Source: Bacteroidota bacterium (GTDB lineage Bacteria > Bacteroidota > Bacteroidia > Bacteroidales > Prolixibacteraceae). Taken from it: a stretch of DNA of 6,722 nucleotides. Under the pieces are notes generated by a model. The model worked only from the letters and a program-made list of their open reading frames with translations. It made no database searches and was not told the origin of the DNA. Position 1 is the stretch's first letter, and every line of letters begins with the position of its first letter. Made by a program: the position numbers and the translations under genes. Below are positions 1 through 5,823 of the stretch, in pieces. The DNA lies in the NCBI GenBank assembly GCA_030706665.1, contig JAUZOB010000181.1:1-6722 (forward strand), in the 5' to 3' direction.

Positions 1-1614
1 ATTATCGGCGATAAAATCATCGTAAAAACATTGCTTTCAGGATCAACATTTGTCACCCTTGACGGTGTAGAACGAGAGCTGAATGAAAATGACCTGATGA
101 TTTGCAACACACAGGAAGGAATGTGTATCGGAGGCGTTTTCGGAGGAATCAAATCAGGAGTTAAGGATACAACGACCGACATCTTCCTTGAAAGCGCCTG
201 GTTTAATCCGGTATATATCCGGAAAACTTCACGTCGTCACGGATTACATACCGACGCATCGTTCCATTTTGAACGCGGTGTCGACCCCAATACAATTCTT
301 TACTCGCTAAAACGTGCTGCGCTTTTAATAAAAGAAACAGCTGGCGGAACCATTTCATCCGAAATTGTTGACGTATGTCCGAATCCGGATTTAATGAACA
401 ATTTCCCGGTATTTGTTTCTTATGCAAATACTGATCGCTTAATTGGAGAGAAGCTTCCACACGAAGTCATTAAAAATATTCTTGCTTCGCTCGAAATTAA
501 GATCATTGCCGAAACAGCAGAAGGTCTTGATCTGGAGGTTCCACCCTACCGTGTAGACGTACAGAGAGAAGCAGATGTCATTGAAGATATCCTCCGTGTT
601 TACGGATACAACAATATCATCCCTGACCTGAAGGTAAGATCCACTATTCAATATTCGTCTCGTCCCGACAGACGCAAAATGCAAAATCTGGTTTCTGAAC
701 GATTGACAGCAAACGGATTCAATGAAGTAATGAACAACTCATTGACCAAAGCTGCCTATTACGAAAACCTGAAAAGCTATTCTGCAGAAAATACGGTCAA
801 GATTTTCAACCCATTGAGTTCTGACCTGAATGCCATGCGCCAAAGCTTGCTTTTCGGCGGACTTGAAACCATTCAACGGAATACCAAATTCAAAAATGCT
901 GATCTCAGACTTTATGAATTTGGAAATGTTTATACCTACAATGGTCCTAAAGACCAGCAGAATCCGGCAAACAATTATGCGGAAGAAGCACATTTGGCAC
1001 TGTTTATCAGTGGGAATCGTCAAACTGCAAACTGGACAACCAAAGAACAGCCTTCTTCTTTCTTTGAATTGAAGAGCTACACTGAAAATATTCTAAAATG
1101 GCTTGGAATAAATCCGAACCAACTACGCTCGGCAGGTATAACCTCCGATCTTTTTGCAGAGGGACTTCTACTTACTACTGCTAAAGGGAAAGTGATTGCA
1201 GAATTCGGAATTGTGTCTCCGAAGCTTACCAAAAGATTCGATCTTTCACGTCCGGTATACTTTGCAGACCTGAATTGGGATAATGTACTTTGCGAATCGC
1301 AACGCAATGTGGTAACATACAGCGAACTGCCTCGTTTCCCGGAAGTACGTCGCGACCTTGCACTCCTGCTTGACCATAACGTCAGCTTCAATCAAATCAA
1401 AGAGGTTGCGTTCAAGACAGAACGTAAATTGTTACGCCAGGTTGATCTTTTCGATGTTTATGAAGGGAAAAACCTTCCGGAAGGCAAGAAGTCATATGCG
1501 GTTAGTTATATTCTGCGTGATGATGAACGCACCCTTGAAGACAAACAGATCGACAAGATGATGCAACGATTGATACAAGCCTACGACCGCGAGTTGGGAG
1601 CTCAAATACGATAA
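1..1614 (+). CDS. pheT: Phenylalanyl-tRNA synthetase beta subunit, C-terminal part (5' end outside window)
   Basis: The beta chain of the alpha2-beta2 phenylalanine-tRNA ligase charges tRNA-Phe in the cytoplasm together with PheS. The frame is open from base 1, so the TTG at 31 is an internal leucine and not a start. 537 residues are visible; bacterial PheT is usually about 790-820, so the N-terminal tRNA-binding region and part of B3/B4 lie outside. In order: the end of B3/B4 (GVFGGIKSG, then SRRHGLHTDASFHFERGVDP, near residues 45-97), the B5 domain (about 137-212, with VPPYRVDVQREADVIEDILR), the synthetase-like catalytic-fold core (about 225-430), and a C-terminal FDX-ACB anticodon-binding domain (about 442-536, starting near ELPRFPEVRRDLALL). 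It ends in TAA, followed by a hairpin terminator. Nothing is broken in the visible part. The family assignment is essentially certain. Confidence 0.97.
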   Translation: MIGDKIIVKTLLSGSTFVTLDGVERELNENDLMICNTQEGMCIGGVFGGIKSGVKDTTTDIFLESAWFNPVYIRKTSRRHGLHTDASFHFERGVDPNTILYSLKRAALLIKETAGGTISSEIVDVCPNPDLMNNFPVFVSYANTDRLIGEKLPHEVIKNILASLEIKIIAETAEGLDLEVPPYRVDVQREADVIEDILRVYGYNNIIPDLKVRSTIQYSSRPDRRKMQNLVSERLTANGFNEVMNNSLTKAAYYENLKSYSAENTVKIFNPLSSDLNAMRQSLLFGGLETIQRNTKFKNADLRLYEFGNVYTYNGPKDQQNPANNYAEEAHLALFISGNRQTANWTTKEQPSSFFELKSYTENILKWLGINPNQLRSAGITSDLFAEGLLLTTAKGKVIAEFGIVSPKLTKRFDLSRPVYFADLNWDNVLCESQRNVVTYSELPRFPEVRRDLALLLDHNVSFNQIKEVAFKTERKLLRQVDLFDVYEGKNLPEGKKSYAVSYILRDDERTLEDKQIDKMMQRLIQAYDRELGAQIR

Positions 1615-1635
1615 TTAGTATTCATTGATTAATAT

Positions 1636-1675
1636 AAACCTTCCGGCTTTAATCAACCGGAAGGTTTTTTGTTTT
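1636..1675 (+). terminator. Rho-independent terminator of pheT
   Basis: A perfect 11-bp stem (AAACCTTCCGG at 1636-1646, CCGGAAGGTTT at 1657-1667) with a 10-nt loop is followed by T6-G-T4. It begins 21 bases after the pheT stop. The T-run ends only a few bases before the start codon of the next gene, leaving no room for a separate promoter or ribosome-binding site after it. Confidence 0.88.
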
Positions 1676-1679
1676 ATTT

Positions 1680-2570
1680 ATGAGCAAAAATTTAAAGGGC
1701 ATTTTACTGGCCGTAACAACGGCATTGATGTGGGGAGTGTTGGCAATAGCCCTTAAAGTCATTGATAAAAGTATCGACCCATATACCATTGTCTGGTTTC
1801 GCTTTCTTGTTTCATTCCTGATACTTCTTGGTTATTATCTGTGGCAAAGACCACCAGCGCTCAAAATACTGTTCCGCCCCCCCCTATTATTAGTTATAGG
1901 AGCAGCCTGTCTATCTTCCAATTTTATAGGTTATATGATGGGGATTCATTATATCAGCCCGGGGAACTGTCAGCTAATTTCGCAGATAGGTCCTATGTTA
2001 TTGGGCGTAACCGGCGTGATCATTTTTAAAGAGAAATTTACGAAAAGACAATTCGCAGGCTTTTTAATCGCAGTTGTCGGATTCACCCTCTTTTACCATC
2101 AGCAACTGCAAGCTTCGGCTTCCGATCCCAACAGGTATAAATTAGGCGTATTCATCGTGTTATTAGCTGCATTGGCATGGACAAGTTATGGCATTATTCA
2201 AAAGATCATGATCCGCAAATACCCGCCTCAAACATTGAACCTGTTCTTATATTTTTTCCCTGCGGTAATATTCTTTCCAATATCAACACCATCAACTTTG
2301 TTGACCTTAACCTTTACCAACTGGATTCTTCTGATTTTTGCTTCGTTAAATACACTGATCGCTTACGGTGCATTGTCCGCTGCATTTAAATACATAGAAG
2401 CAAGCAAGATCTCTATGATTGTCACCATGAATCCGACCATCACTTTCCTTCTGATGGCGTTAATGAGCTTCTCAGGTTTTCATTGGATTGCACCGGAGCA
2501 TATCAACGCTACCGGAGGGGCCGGAGCCCTACTGATTTTGGCAGGAGCACTCATGGTTGTTAAATCATAA
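1680..2570 (+). CDS. EamA/DMT-superfamily transporter (10-TM permease)
   Basis: A 296-residue integral inner-membrane protein of the drug/metabolite transporter superfamily. Ten hydrophobic segments can be seen near residues 8-27, 35-53, 68-88, 97-116, 123-140, 154-174, 185-203, 214-233, 245-264 and 280-294. They form the two five-helix EamA repeats. Family hallmarks are the opening KGILLAVTTALMWG, the WFRFLVSF of helix 2, PMLLGVTGVIIFKEKFT at the end of repeat one, and NPTITFLLMALMSF in repeat two. The glutamate usually found after that last segment is not obvious here. Substrates in this family range from amino acids to drugs and nucleotide sugars and cannot be read from sequence, so no symbol is given. 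The ATG at 1680 is chosen because the first helix begins at once after it. No Shine-Dalgarno is present, and the pheT terminator sits directly upstream. A run of eight C at 1877-1884 lies inside the frame. After the stop, the first plus-strand terminator-like structure is inside the neighbouring IS. Confidence 0.92.
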   Translation: MSKNLKGILLAVTTALMWGVLAIALKVIDKSIDPYTIVWFRFLVSFLILLGYYLWQRPPALKILFRPPLLLVIGAACLSSNFIGYMMGIHYISPGNCQLISQIGPMLLGVTGVIIFKEKFTKRQFAGFLIAVVGFTLFYHQQLQASASDPNRYKLGVFIVLLAALAWTSYGIIQKIMIRKYPPQTLNLFLYFFPAVIFFPISTPSTLLTLTFTNWILLIFASLNTLIAYGALSAAFKYIEASKISMIVTMNPTITFLLMALMSFSGFHWIAPEHINATGGAGALLILAGALMVVKS

Positions 2571-2590
2571 TCAGGCAATTTATTACCAGA

Positions 2591-2615
2591 TGACTCGTCC
2601 TGAATTTTGTTTACA
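2591..2615 (+). repeat. Left terminal inverted repeat of the IS
   Basis: The core GTCCTGAA followed four bases later by GTTTACA matches the reverse complement of 4071-4095 at 20 of 25 positions. Two of the five mismatches fall in the outermost six bases, which may partly be target-site sequence and not element sequence. This is the end distal to orfA. Confidence 0.85.
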
Positions 2616-2666
2616 TCAAATTATTATTTCTTGTATATCTTAATACACATTTATGATAATGATTAA

Positions 2667-2736
2667 CTGTTAAAACGGGAAATAACTTTTAGCGAAGCGT
2701 TCCCAAAGTTATTCTCGTTTTAACAGTTTCTATTTT
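2667..2736. terminator. Long hairpin at the transposase 3' end inside the IS
   Basis: Arms at 2667-2689 and 2705-2726 pair over about 22 bp with one small mismatch or bulge in the middle (GGGA against GA context), around a 15-nt loop. On the plus strand it is followed by TTTCTATTTTG, so it reads better as a terminator for transcription entering from the EamA side. On the transposase strand it begins three bases after the orfB stop, but the sequence after it is not a clean T-run. It may act in both directions, ending transposase mRNA and shielding the transposase genes from outside transcription. Confidence 0.6.
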
Positions 2737-3704
2737 GTAATTACCTTATTCAGAACACTACCTTCCTTTAGATTATAAGTTTCTTGATTGGCTATCTCAT
2801 ATCTCTCTTTCCATCTATTTTTCCAATGTCTTTTCAGTTCTCCTGAAGTTGTATGTGCTTTTTCCGGTGTCATCATATCAATACTGGAATGAGGTCGTTT
2901 GGTGTTATAAATACGGATAATCTTTTCTATTCTATTCTTTGCTTCTTGCTTTGTTTCAATCTTCACATGATAGAGCCATTCTGTTTTTAAAATTCCATTT
3001 ACCCTTTCTGCGATGGCATTTTCCAATGGATCGCTGTTTTCGGTCATACTTATTTGAATGTCATTTTTAAGCAGAACTTTTGTGTACTTATCACAACAAT
3101 ACTGAACGCCTCGGTCTGAATGATGGATAGTTCCTTTCATTCCTGCCGGAAGTTGACTCAATGCCATATATAAGGCTTTAACCGCATTATCGGCTTCCAT
3201 TGTTTCTGACACCTGCCATCCGATAATTTTTCTTGAGAAGGCATCGGTAATCAAAAATAAATAAGCAAAGCCTTCCTGGGTCTCAATATAAGTAATGTCA
3301 CTTACCCATATCTGATGAGGTCCATTGGGAGTAAGATTTTTAATCAGATTAGGATACATGCGAAATCGATGCTTTGACATCGTTGTCTTAACTCTATAAC
3401 GTTTCTTCTTGATCAACAATCCGTTACTGCGAAGTAAGTCAAAAAAAGCATCTCTTCCAATTCGTAATTCTTGTCCTAACCTTTTTTGTATTTCCCTGTA
3501 AAGCTTTTTCCCTCCTATATTGGGCATGCATTCTCTTTTTTCGGATACCAACTTCAATACAACTTCTTCTTTTACTGATGCTTTATAAATATGTCGTCCT
3601 TGCTGATAGTAGGCCTGCCTACTCTTTCCAAACAGTCCACACAATTCATCAATAGTTTTATCAGGATGATTCGTGTGCAGCTTTCTTACTGCTTGGTTCC
3701 AGAC
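2730..3704 (-). CDS. IS3-family transposase OrfB part (DDE integrase catalytic domain)
   Basis: This is the catalytic half of the transposase, which cuts and joins DNA at the IS ends. The frame is open from a TAG at 3711-3713 to the stop at 2730. It has no convincing own start: the first usable codon is a TTG at 3644, inside the conserved stretch IDELCGLFGKSRQAYY, so translation is expected by frameshift from orfA. The N-terminal HTH_21-like region (PNIGGKKLYREIQ) precedes an rve integrase core. The catalytic triad is visible as the D of WVSDITYI, the D of HHSDRGVQY and the E of NAIAERVNG. Exactly 35 residues separate the last two, the textbook D(35)E spacing. YNTKRPHSSIDMMTPEKA closes the domain, as in IS3 and IS150 enzymes. 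The coordinates given run from the first codon after the frameshift (324 residues). No frame damage is seen. If expressed, the OrfAB fusion would be 438 residues. Confidence 0.93.
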   Translation of the reverse strand, partial: VWNQAVRKLHTNHPDKTIDELCGLFGKSRQAYYQQGRHIYKASVKEEVVLKLVSEKRECMPNIGGKKLYREIQKRLGQELRIGRDAFFDLLRSNGLLIKKKRYRVKTTMSKHRFRMYPNLIKNLTPNGPHQIWVSDITYIETQEGFAYLFLITDAFSRKIIGWQVSETMEADNAVKALYMALSQLPAGMKGTIHHSDRGVQYCCDKYTKVLLKNDIQISMTENSDPLENAIAERVNGILKTEWLYHVKIETKQEAKNRIEKIIRIYNTKRPHSSIDMMTPEKAHTTSGELKRHWKNRWKERYEIANQETYNLKEGSVLNKVITK

Positions 3705-4045
3705 TTTTTTCTAATACTTATTTTTAATTCATTTTCAGCTATATCAATCATAGTATCCAAAGCTGTCACTCTAAATCGCTCATAAGCTAATTCCTTTTCA
3801 AGCTTCGTGAGCCTAGCTTCCAGTTCTACTTCTCTTACACTCTTTTCTGCCGATTTCTCGCTCATTGTTATCTCTTGGGGACTTTTCGGTTTTTCCACAA
3901 ATCTAAGAATCCAATCTGATATACACGACTTCCCTTGTATATTATATTTCCGCCTTAATTCACTATAACTGCAATTAGTACTTAAATACTCATGCACTAC
4001 CTGCCTTTTAAATTCGTCCGTGTAAAAGTTTACTTTCCTTTTCAT
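3686..4045 (-). CDS. IS3-family transposase OrfA (DNA-binding, helix-turn-helix)
   Basis: A 119-residue protein with a helix-turn-helix in the first 60 residues (EFKRQVVHEYL, then YSELRRKYNIQGKSCISDWI), followed by a heptad-rich helix near residues 68-112 (VELEARLTKLEKELAYERFRVTALD) that resembles the leucine zipper used for OrfA and OrfAB multimerisation. In this family OrfA binds the IS ends and usually represses transposition, while the N-terminus of the OrfAB fusion is the same protein. The ATG at 4045 has AGGA very close upstream on the minus strand and lies 25 bases inside the right inverted repeat. The last codons overlap orfB, and the A AAA AAG slippery site sits six codons before the stop. 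Confidence 0.92.
   Translation of the reverse strand: MKRKVNFYTDEFKRQVVHEYLSTNCSYSELRRKYNIQGKSCISDWILRFVEKPKSPQEITMSEKSAEKSVREVELEARLTKLEKELAYERFRVTALDTMIDIAENELKISIRKKSGTKQ
3704..3710 (-). other. Programmed -1 frameshift site (A AAA AAG) between orfA and orfB
   Basis: On the minus strand the orfA frame reads AGA AAA AAG TCT, which places a canonical X XXY YYZ heptamer A AAA AAG in phase. Slipping back one base continues as GTC TGG AAC CAA (VWNQ), which is the orfB frame and is open to the transposase stop. The orfB frame has a TAG immediately upstream of the heptamer, so the shift can only happen here. A weak GCAG/CTGC hairpin may lie about 15 bases downstream; no strong stimulatory structure was found by eye. 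Confidence 0.85.
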
Positions 4046-4070
4046 AATCCTGTCTTTTATTTACTTTTCT

Positions 4071-4095
4071 TGTAAACCTATTTCAGGACAAGACA
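4071..4095 (+). repeat. Right terminal inverted repeat of the IS
   Basis: It reads TGTAAAC, four variable bases, then TTCAGGAC and a short tail, and is the reverse complement of the left end at 20 of 25 positions. It is the orfA-proximal end, where a transposase promoter would be expected, though none was clearly recognised. Confidence 0.85.
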
Positions 4096-4102
4096 ATATT
4101 AT

Positions 4103-4188
4103 CACTACCGTTGCTTTACCCTTCCTTTACCCTTTCACTACCTTTATAGGTAAAGGAAGGGTAATCCAACGGTAGCGCGGCGGTAAAA
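4103..4188. repeat. 11-bp-phased TACC/GGTA array containing a 27-bp inverted repeat
   Basis: TACC occurs at 4106, 4117, 4128 and 4139, exactly 11 bp apart, within units of approximate form CWYTACCNTTN. It is followed by GGTA at 4149, 4160, 4171 and 4182, again exactly 11 bp apart, so the two halves face each other around 4145/4146. Within it, 4105-4131 and 4149-4175 form a 27-bp inverted repeat with two adjacent mismatches and a 17-nt loop. This pairing is shifted one unit from the overall symmetry. No open frame of note crosses it, and no T-run follows on the plus strand, so it is not a simple terminator. It begins about eight bases beyond the IS end. It could be an interspersed palindromic repeat, a MITE-like element or a cooperative protein-binding site; function unknown. 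Confidence 0.75.
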
Positions 4189-4288
4189 GAAAAAGTTTTG
4201 TGCTTTGTTTCTTGTAATGAGAAAAGGAATAGGTGGAATTAGGAGACAGTCTTGCTGATTTTAATTCAAATAATAATTCCGGGCAAGG
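4189..4288. other. Intergenic stretch with no recognised feature
   Basis: This A- and T-rich stretch between the phased repeat and the purA terminator contains no convincing gene, hairpin or promoter. With the repeat, the IS end and the terminator it makes up the roughly 300-base non-coding gap between orfA and purA. Confidence 0.5.
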
Positions 4289-4335
4289 TATATAAAAGGA
4301 ACAGCCGGCTTTGAGCCGGCTGTTCCTTTTATATA
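4289..4335 (-). terminator. Terminator after purA, perfect 22-bp stem
   Basis: Arms 4289-4310 and 4314-4335 are exact reverse complements around a 3-nt loop (TTG on the plus strand). The GC-rich core AGCCGGCT is flanked by GGAAC/GTTCC and then AAAA/TTTT on both sides, so either strand ends in a T-run. It lies 13 bases past the purA stop. The symmetry means it would also stop plus-strand transcription arriving from the IS side before it runs antisense into purA. Confidence 0.9.
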
Positions 4336-4348
4336 AGATTGAAATGAA

Positions 4349-5626
4349 TTAGTCGTTTTCGATTTCGATAGTTTGGCAACGATTAGGTCCAACAGAAACA
4401 ATTGAAATTGGAACTTCGGTTTGCTCTTCGATGAAATTGATATAGTTGTTGAATTCTTCAGGGAACTCGTCCTGATGTGTGATTTTACAAAGGCTGGTCT
4501 TCCATCCGGGAAGTTCAACATATACCGGTTCAACTTTCTCATCAAGTTCTGACGGGAACTCGGTGATTTCTTCTCCGTTGATTTTATAGGCAACACAAAC
4601 GCGGATCGTGTCAAAGTCGTCTAAGACGTCCGGTTTCATCATGATAAGGTCAGTTGCCCCGTTAATCATGATGGAATATTTAAGTGCGACGAGATCAAGC
4701 CAGCCACAACGACGAGAGCGTCCGGTAGTGGCACCAAATTCGTTTCCTGCTTCTCTGAGCTTTTGGCCAACTTCATCTAAAAGTTCGGTAGGGAACGGTC
4801 CCATTCCTACGCGGGTGCAATAGGCTTTGAAGATTCCGAATACTTTTCCGATTTTGGTAGGAGCAATTCCTAATCCGGTGCATGCTCCGGCACAGATGGT
4901 GTTTGAAGAAGTGACAAACGGATAGGATCCGAAGTCGACATCCAACATAGTGCCCTGGGCTCCTTCGGCAATCACGCTTTTGCCTTCTTGCAAGGATTTG
5001 TTGATCAGGTGTTCTGTGTCAACGATTTGAAATTTCTTCAATACTTCAATTGCTTCGAACCACTCTTTTTCATAGTTGAGAAGTTGTTCTGCATAGTCGT
5101 ATTGATATAGTCTTTCGAGGGTGAGTTTATGTTGTGCAACTCTTAAATCATATTTTTCTTTGAAGTTAGAGAAGATATCGCCAACACGTAATCCGTCTCG
5201 ACCGATTTTATCGCGGTAGGTCGGGCCAATTCCACGTAAAGTAGAACCGATTTTAGTGGCTCCTTTTGCATTTTCGGAAGCGGCATCGAGTAAACGATGA
5301 GTCGGAAGTATTAAATGGGCTTTCTTTGAAATATAGAGAGACGAGCGAATGTCGATTCCCAATTTTTCAATCTCGTCGATTTCCTGACTGAATACGACGG
5401 GGTCAATAACTACACCATTCCCGATTACGTTAATTTTATTTTCGCGGAAGATACCGGAAGGAATCGTGTGAAGAACATGTTTAATATTATTGAACTCAAG
5501 AGTATGCCCTGCATTGGGTCCTCCTTGAAAACGGGATATAACATCGTACTTTGGGGTCAGTACATCGACAATTTTTCCTTTTCCTTCGTCCCCCCATTGA
5601 AGGCCTAATAAAACATCTACTTTCAT
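4349..5626 (-). CDS. purA: Adenylosuccinate synthetase
   Basis: This cytoplasmic enzyme makes adenylosuccinate from IMP, aspartate and GTP, the first committed step from IMP to AMP. The protein is 425 residues, normal for bacterial PurA, and complete. The GTP-binding loop GDEGKGK is at residues 12-18, and the catalytic pair Asp13 and His41 (in GGPNAGHT) falls at the same positions as in the E. coli enzyme. Further conserved parts are IGRDGLRVGD near 141-150, EGAQGTMLD near 221-229, the aspartate-binding loop GATTGRSRRCGWLD at 298-311, and KPDVLD at 331-336, matching the guanine-recognition TKLDVLD. The ATG at 5626 is fixed by the N-terminal VDVLLGLQWGDEGKGK motif; no Shine-Dalgarno precedes it. 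A terminator separates it from fur upstream, so it probably has its own promoter in the 130-base leader. It is convergent with the EamA gene across the IS. Confidence 0.98.
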   Translation of the reverse strand: MKVDVLLGLQWGDEGKGKIVDVLTPKYDVISRFQGGPNAGHTLEFNNIKHVLHTIPSGIFRENKINVIGNGVVIDPVVFSQEIDEIEKLGIDIRSSLYISKKAHLILPTHRLLDAASENAKGATKIGSTLRGIGPTYRDKIGRDGLRVGDIFSNFKEKYDLRVAQHKLTLERLYQYDYAEQLLNYEKEWFEAIEVLKKFQIVDTEHLINKSLQEGKSVIAEGAQGTMLDVDFGSYPFVTSSNTICAGACTGLGIAPTKIGKVFGIFKAYCTRVGMGPFPTELLDEVGQKLREAGNEFGATTGRSRRCGWLDLVALKYSIMINGATDLIMMKPDVLDDFDTIRVCVAYKINGEEITEFPSELDEKVEPVYVELPGWKTSLCKITHQDEFPEEFNNYINFIEEQTEVPISIVSVGPNRCQTIEIEND

Positions 5627-5691
5627 AATGTGCTCTGTTATTTAGCAGGCTCCAGGGCTATGCTTTCAGATTTTTCGTAAGTTATTATTAA

Positions 5692-5725
5692 GCCAAATGT
5701 TTGCCCAAGGGGTAAATTATTTGGC
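5692..5725. repeat. Short inverted repeat in the purA leader
   Basis: GCCAAAT at 5692-5698 and ATTTGGC at 5719-5725 are exact 7-bp inverted repeats with a 20-nt spacer. They overlap the candidate purA promoter, so they could be an operator or a leader hairpin, or chance. No match to a known purine riboswitch core was seen. Confidence 0.3.
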
Positions 5726-5740
5726 GGCTAAAATTACAAC
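5712..5740 (-). promoter_or_regulatory. purA: Candidate purA promoter (Bacteroidetes type)
   Basis: On the minus strand GTTG (5740-5737) is followed after 17 bases by TAATTTAC (5719-5712), resembling the Bacteroidetes -33 TTTG and -7 TAnnTTTG elements, although the match is imperfect and the spacing slightly short. It lies between the fur terminator and purA, where a promoter is needed. Confidence 0.3.
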
Positions 5741-5756
5741 TTTTCTATGATCGGGC

Positions 5757-5787
5757 AAAAAAAATCCTCTTTTTGATTAAGAGGATT
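5757..5787 (-). terminator. Rho-independent terminator after fur
   Basis: On the minus strand the stem AATCCTCTT / AAGAGGATT (9 bp, 7-nt loop) runs directly into a run of eight T. It lies about 37 bases past the fur stop and separates fur from purA transcription. Confidence 0.85.
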
Positions 5788-5823
5788 AATATATTATGCT
5801 GAAAAAGAGTTTTTTTATTATGC

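Larger units (their letters stand above)
2591..4095 (-). mobile_element. IS3-family insertion sequence, about 1.5 kb, apparently intact
   Basis: A complete-looking IS has overlapping orfA and orfB on the minus strand, joined by a frameshift site and bounded by imperfect inverted repeats (2591-2615 and 4071-4095, 20 of 25 positions matching). Taken at these limits it begins with TG and ends with CA, as usual for IS3, and is 1505 bp long, a normal size. No direct repeat flanks those outer limits. If the ends are moved in by four bases (2595-4091), a 3-bp direct repeat GAC lies on both sides (2592-2594 and 4092-4094), which fits the 3-4 bp target duplications of this family but could be chance. 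Ends are therefore certain only to a few bases. The element lies between the convergent EamA and purA genes and interrupts neither. Both reading frames and the catalytic residues are intact, so it may still be active. The subgroup, perhaps IS150-like, is a guess. Confidence 0.9.

Noticed and set aside
1077..1391. Minus-strand open frame inside pheT
   Set aside because: It lies fully within conserved PheT coding sequence; its composition is that of a shadow frame.
31..1614. TTG at 31 as the start of a short pheT
   Set aside because: The frame is open to base 1 and continues with PheT-like sequence; the protein is cut by the window edge.
4103..4188. The phased repeat as a small CRISPR array
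   Set aside because: Units are 11 bp with no spacers, the two halves are inverted, and no cas gene is nearby.
4289..4335. The perfect 22-bp palindrome after purA as a mobile or MITE element
   Set aside because: A GC-rich core with T-runs at both sides directly after a stop codon is explained by a bidirectional terminator.
4261..4614. A 117-codon minus-strand frame across the purA 3' end and terminator
   Set aside because: It overlaps conserved PurA coding sequence in another frame, crosses the terminator hairpin and resembles no family.
5627..5756. A purine riboswitch in the purA leader
   Set aside because: No three-way-junction pattern or conserved core could be recognised; only a short 7-bp inverted repeat is present.
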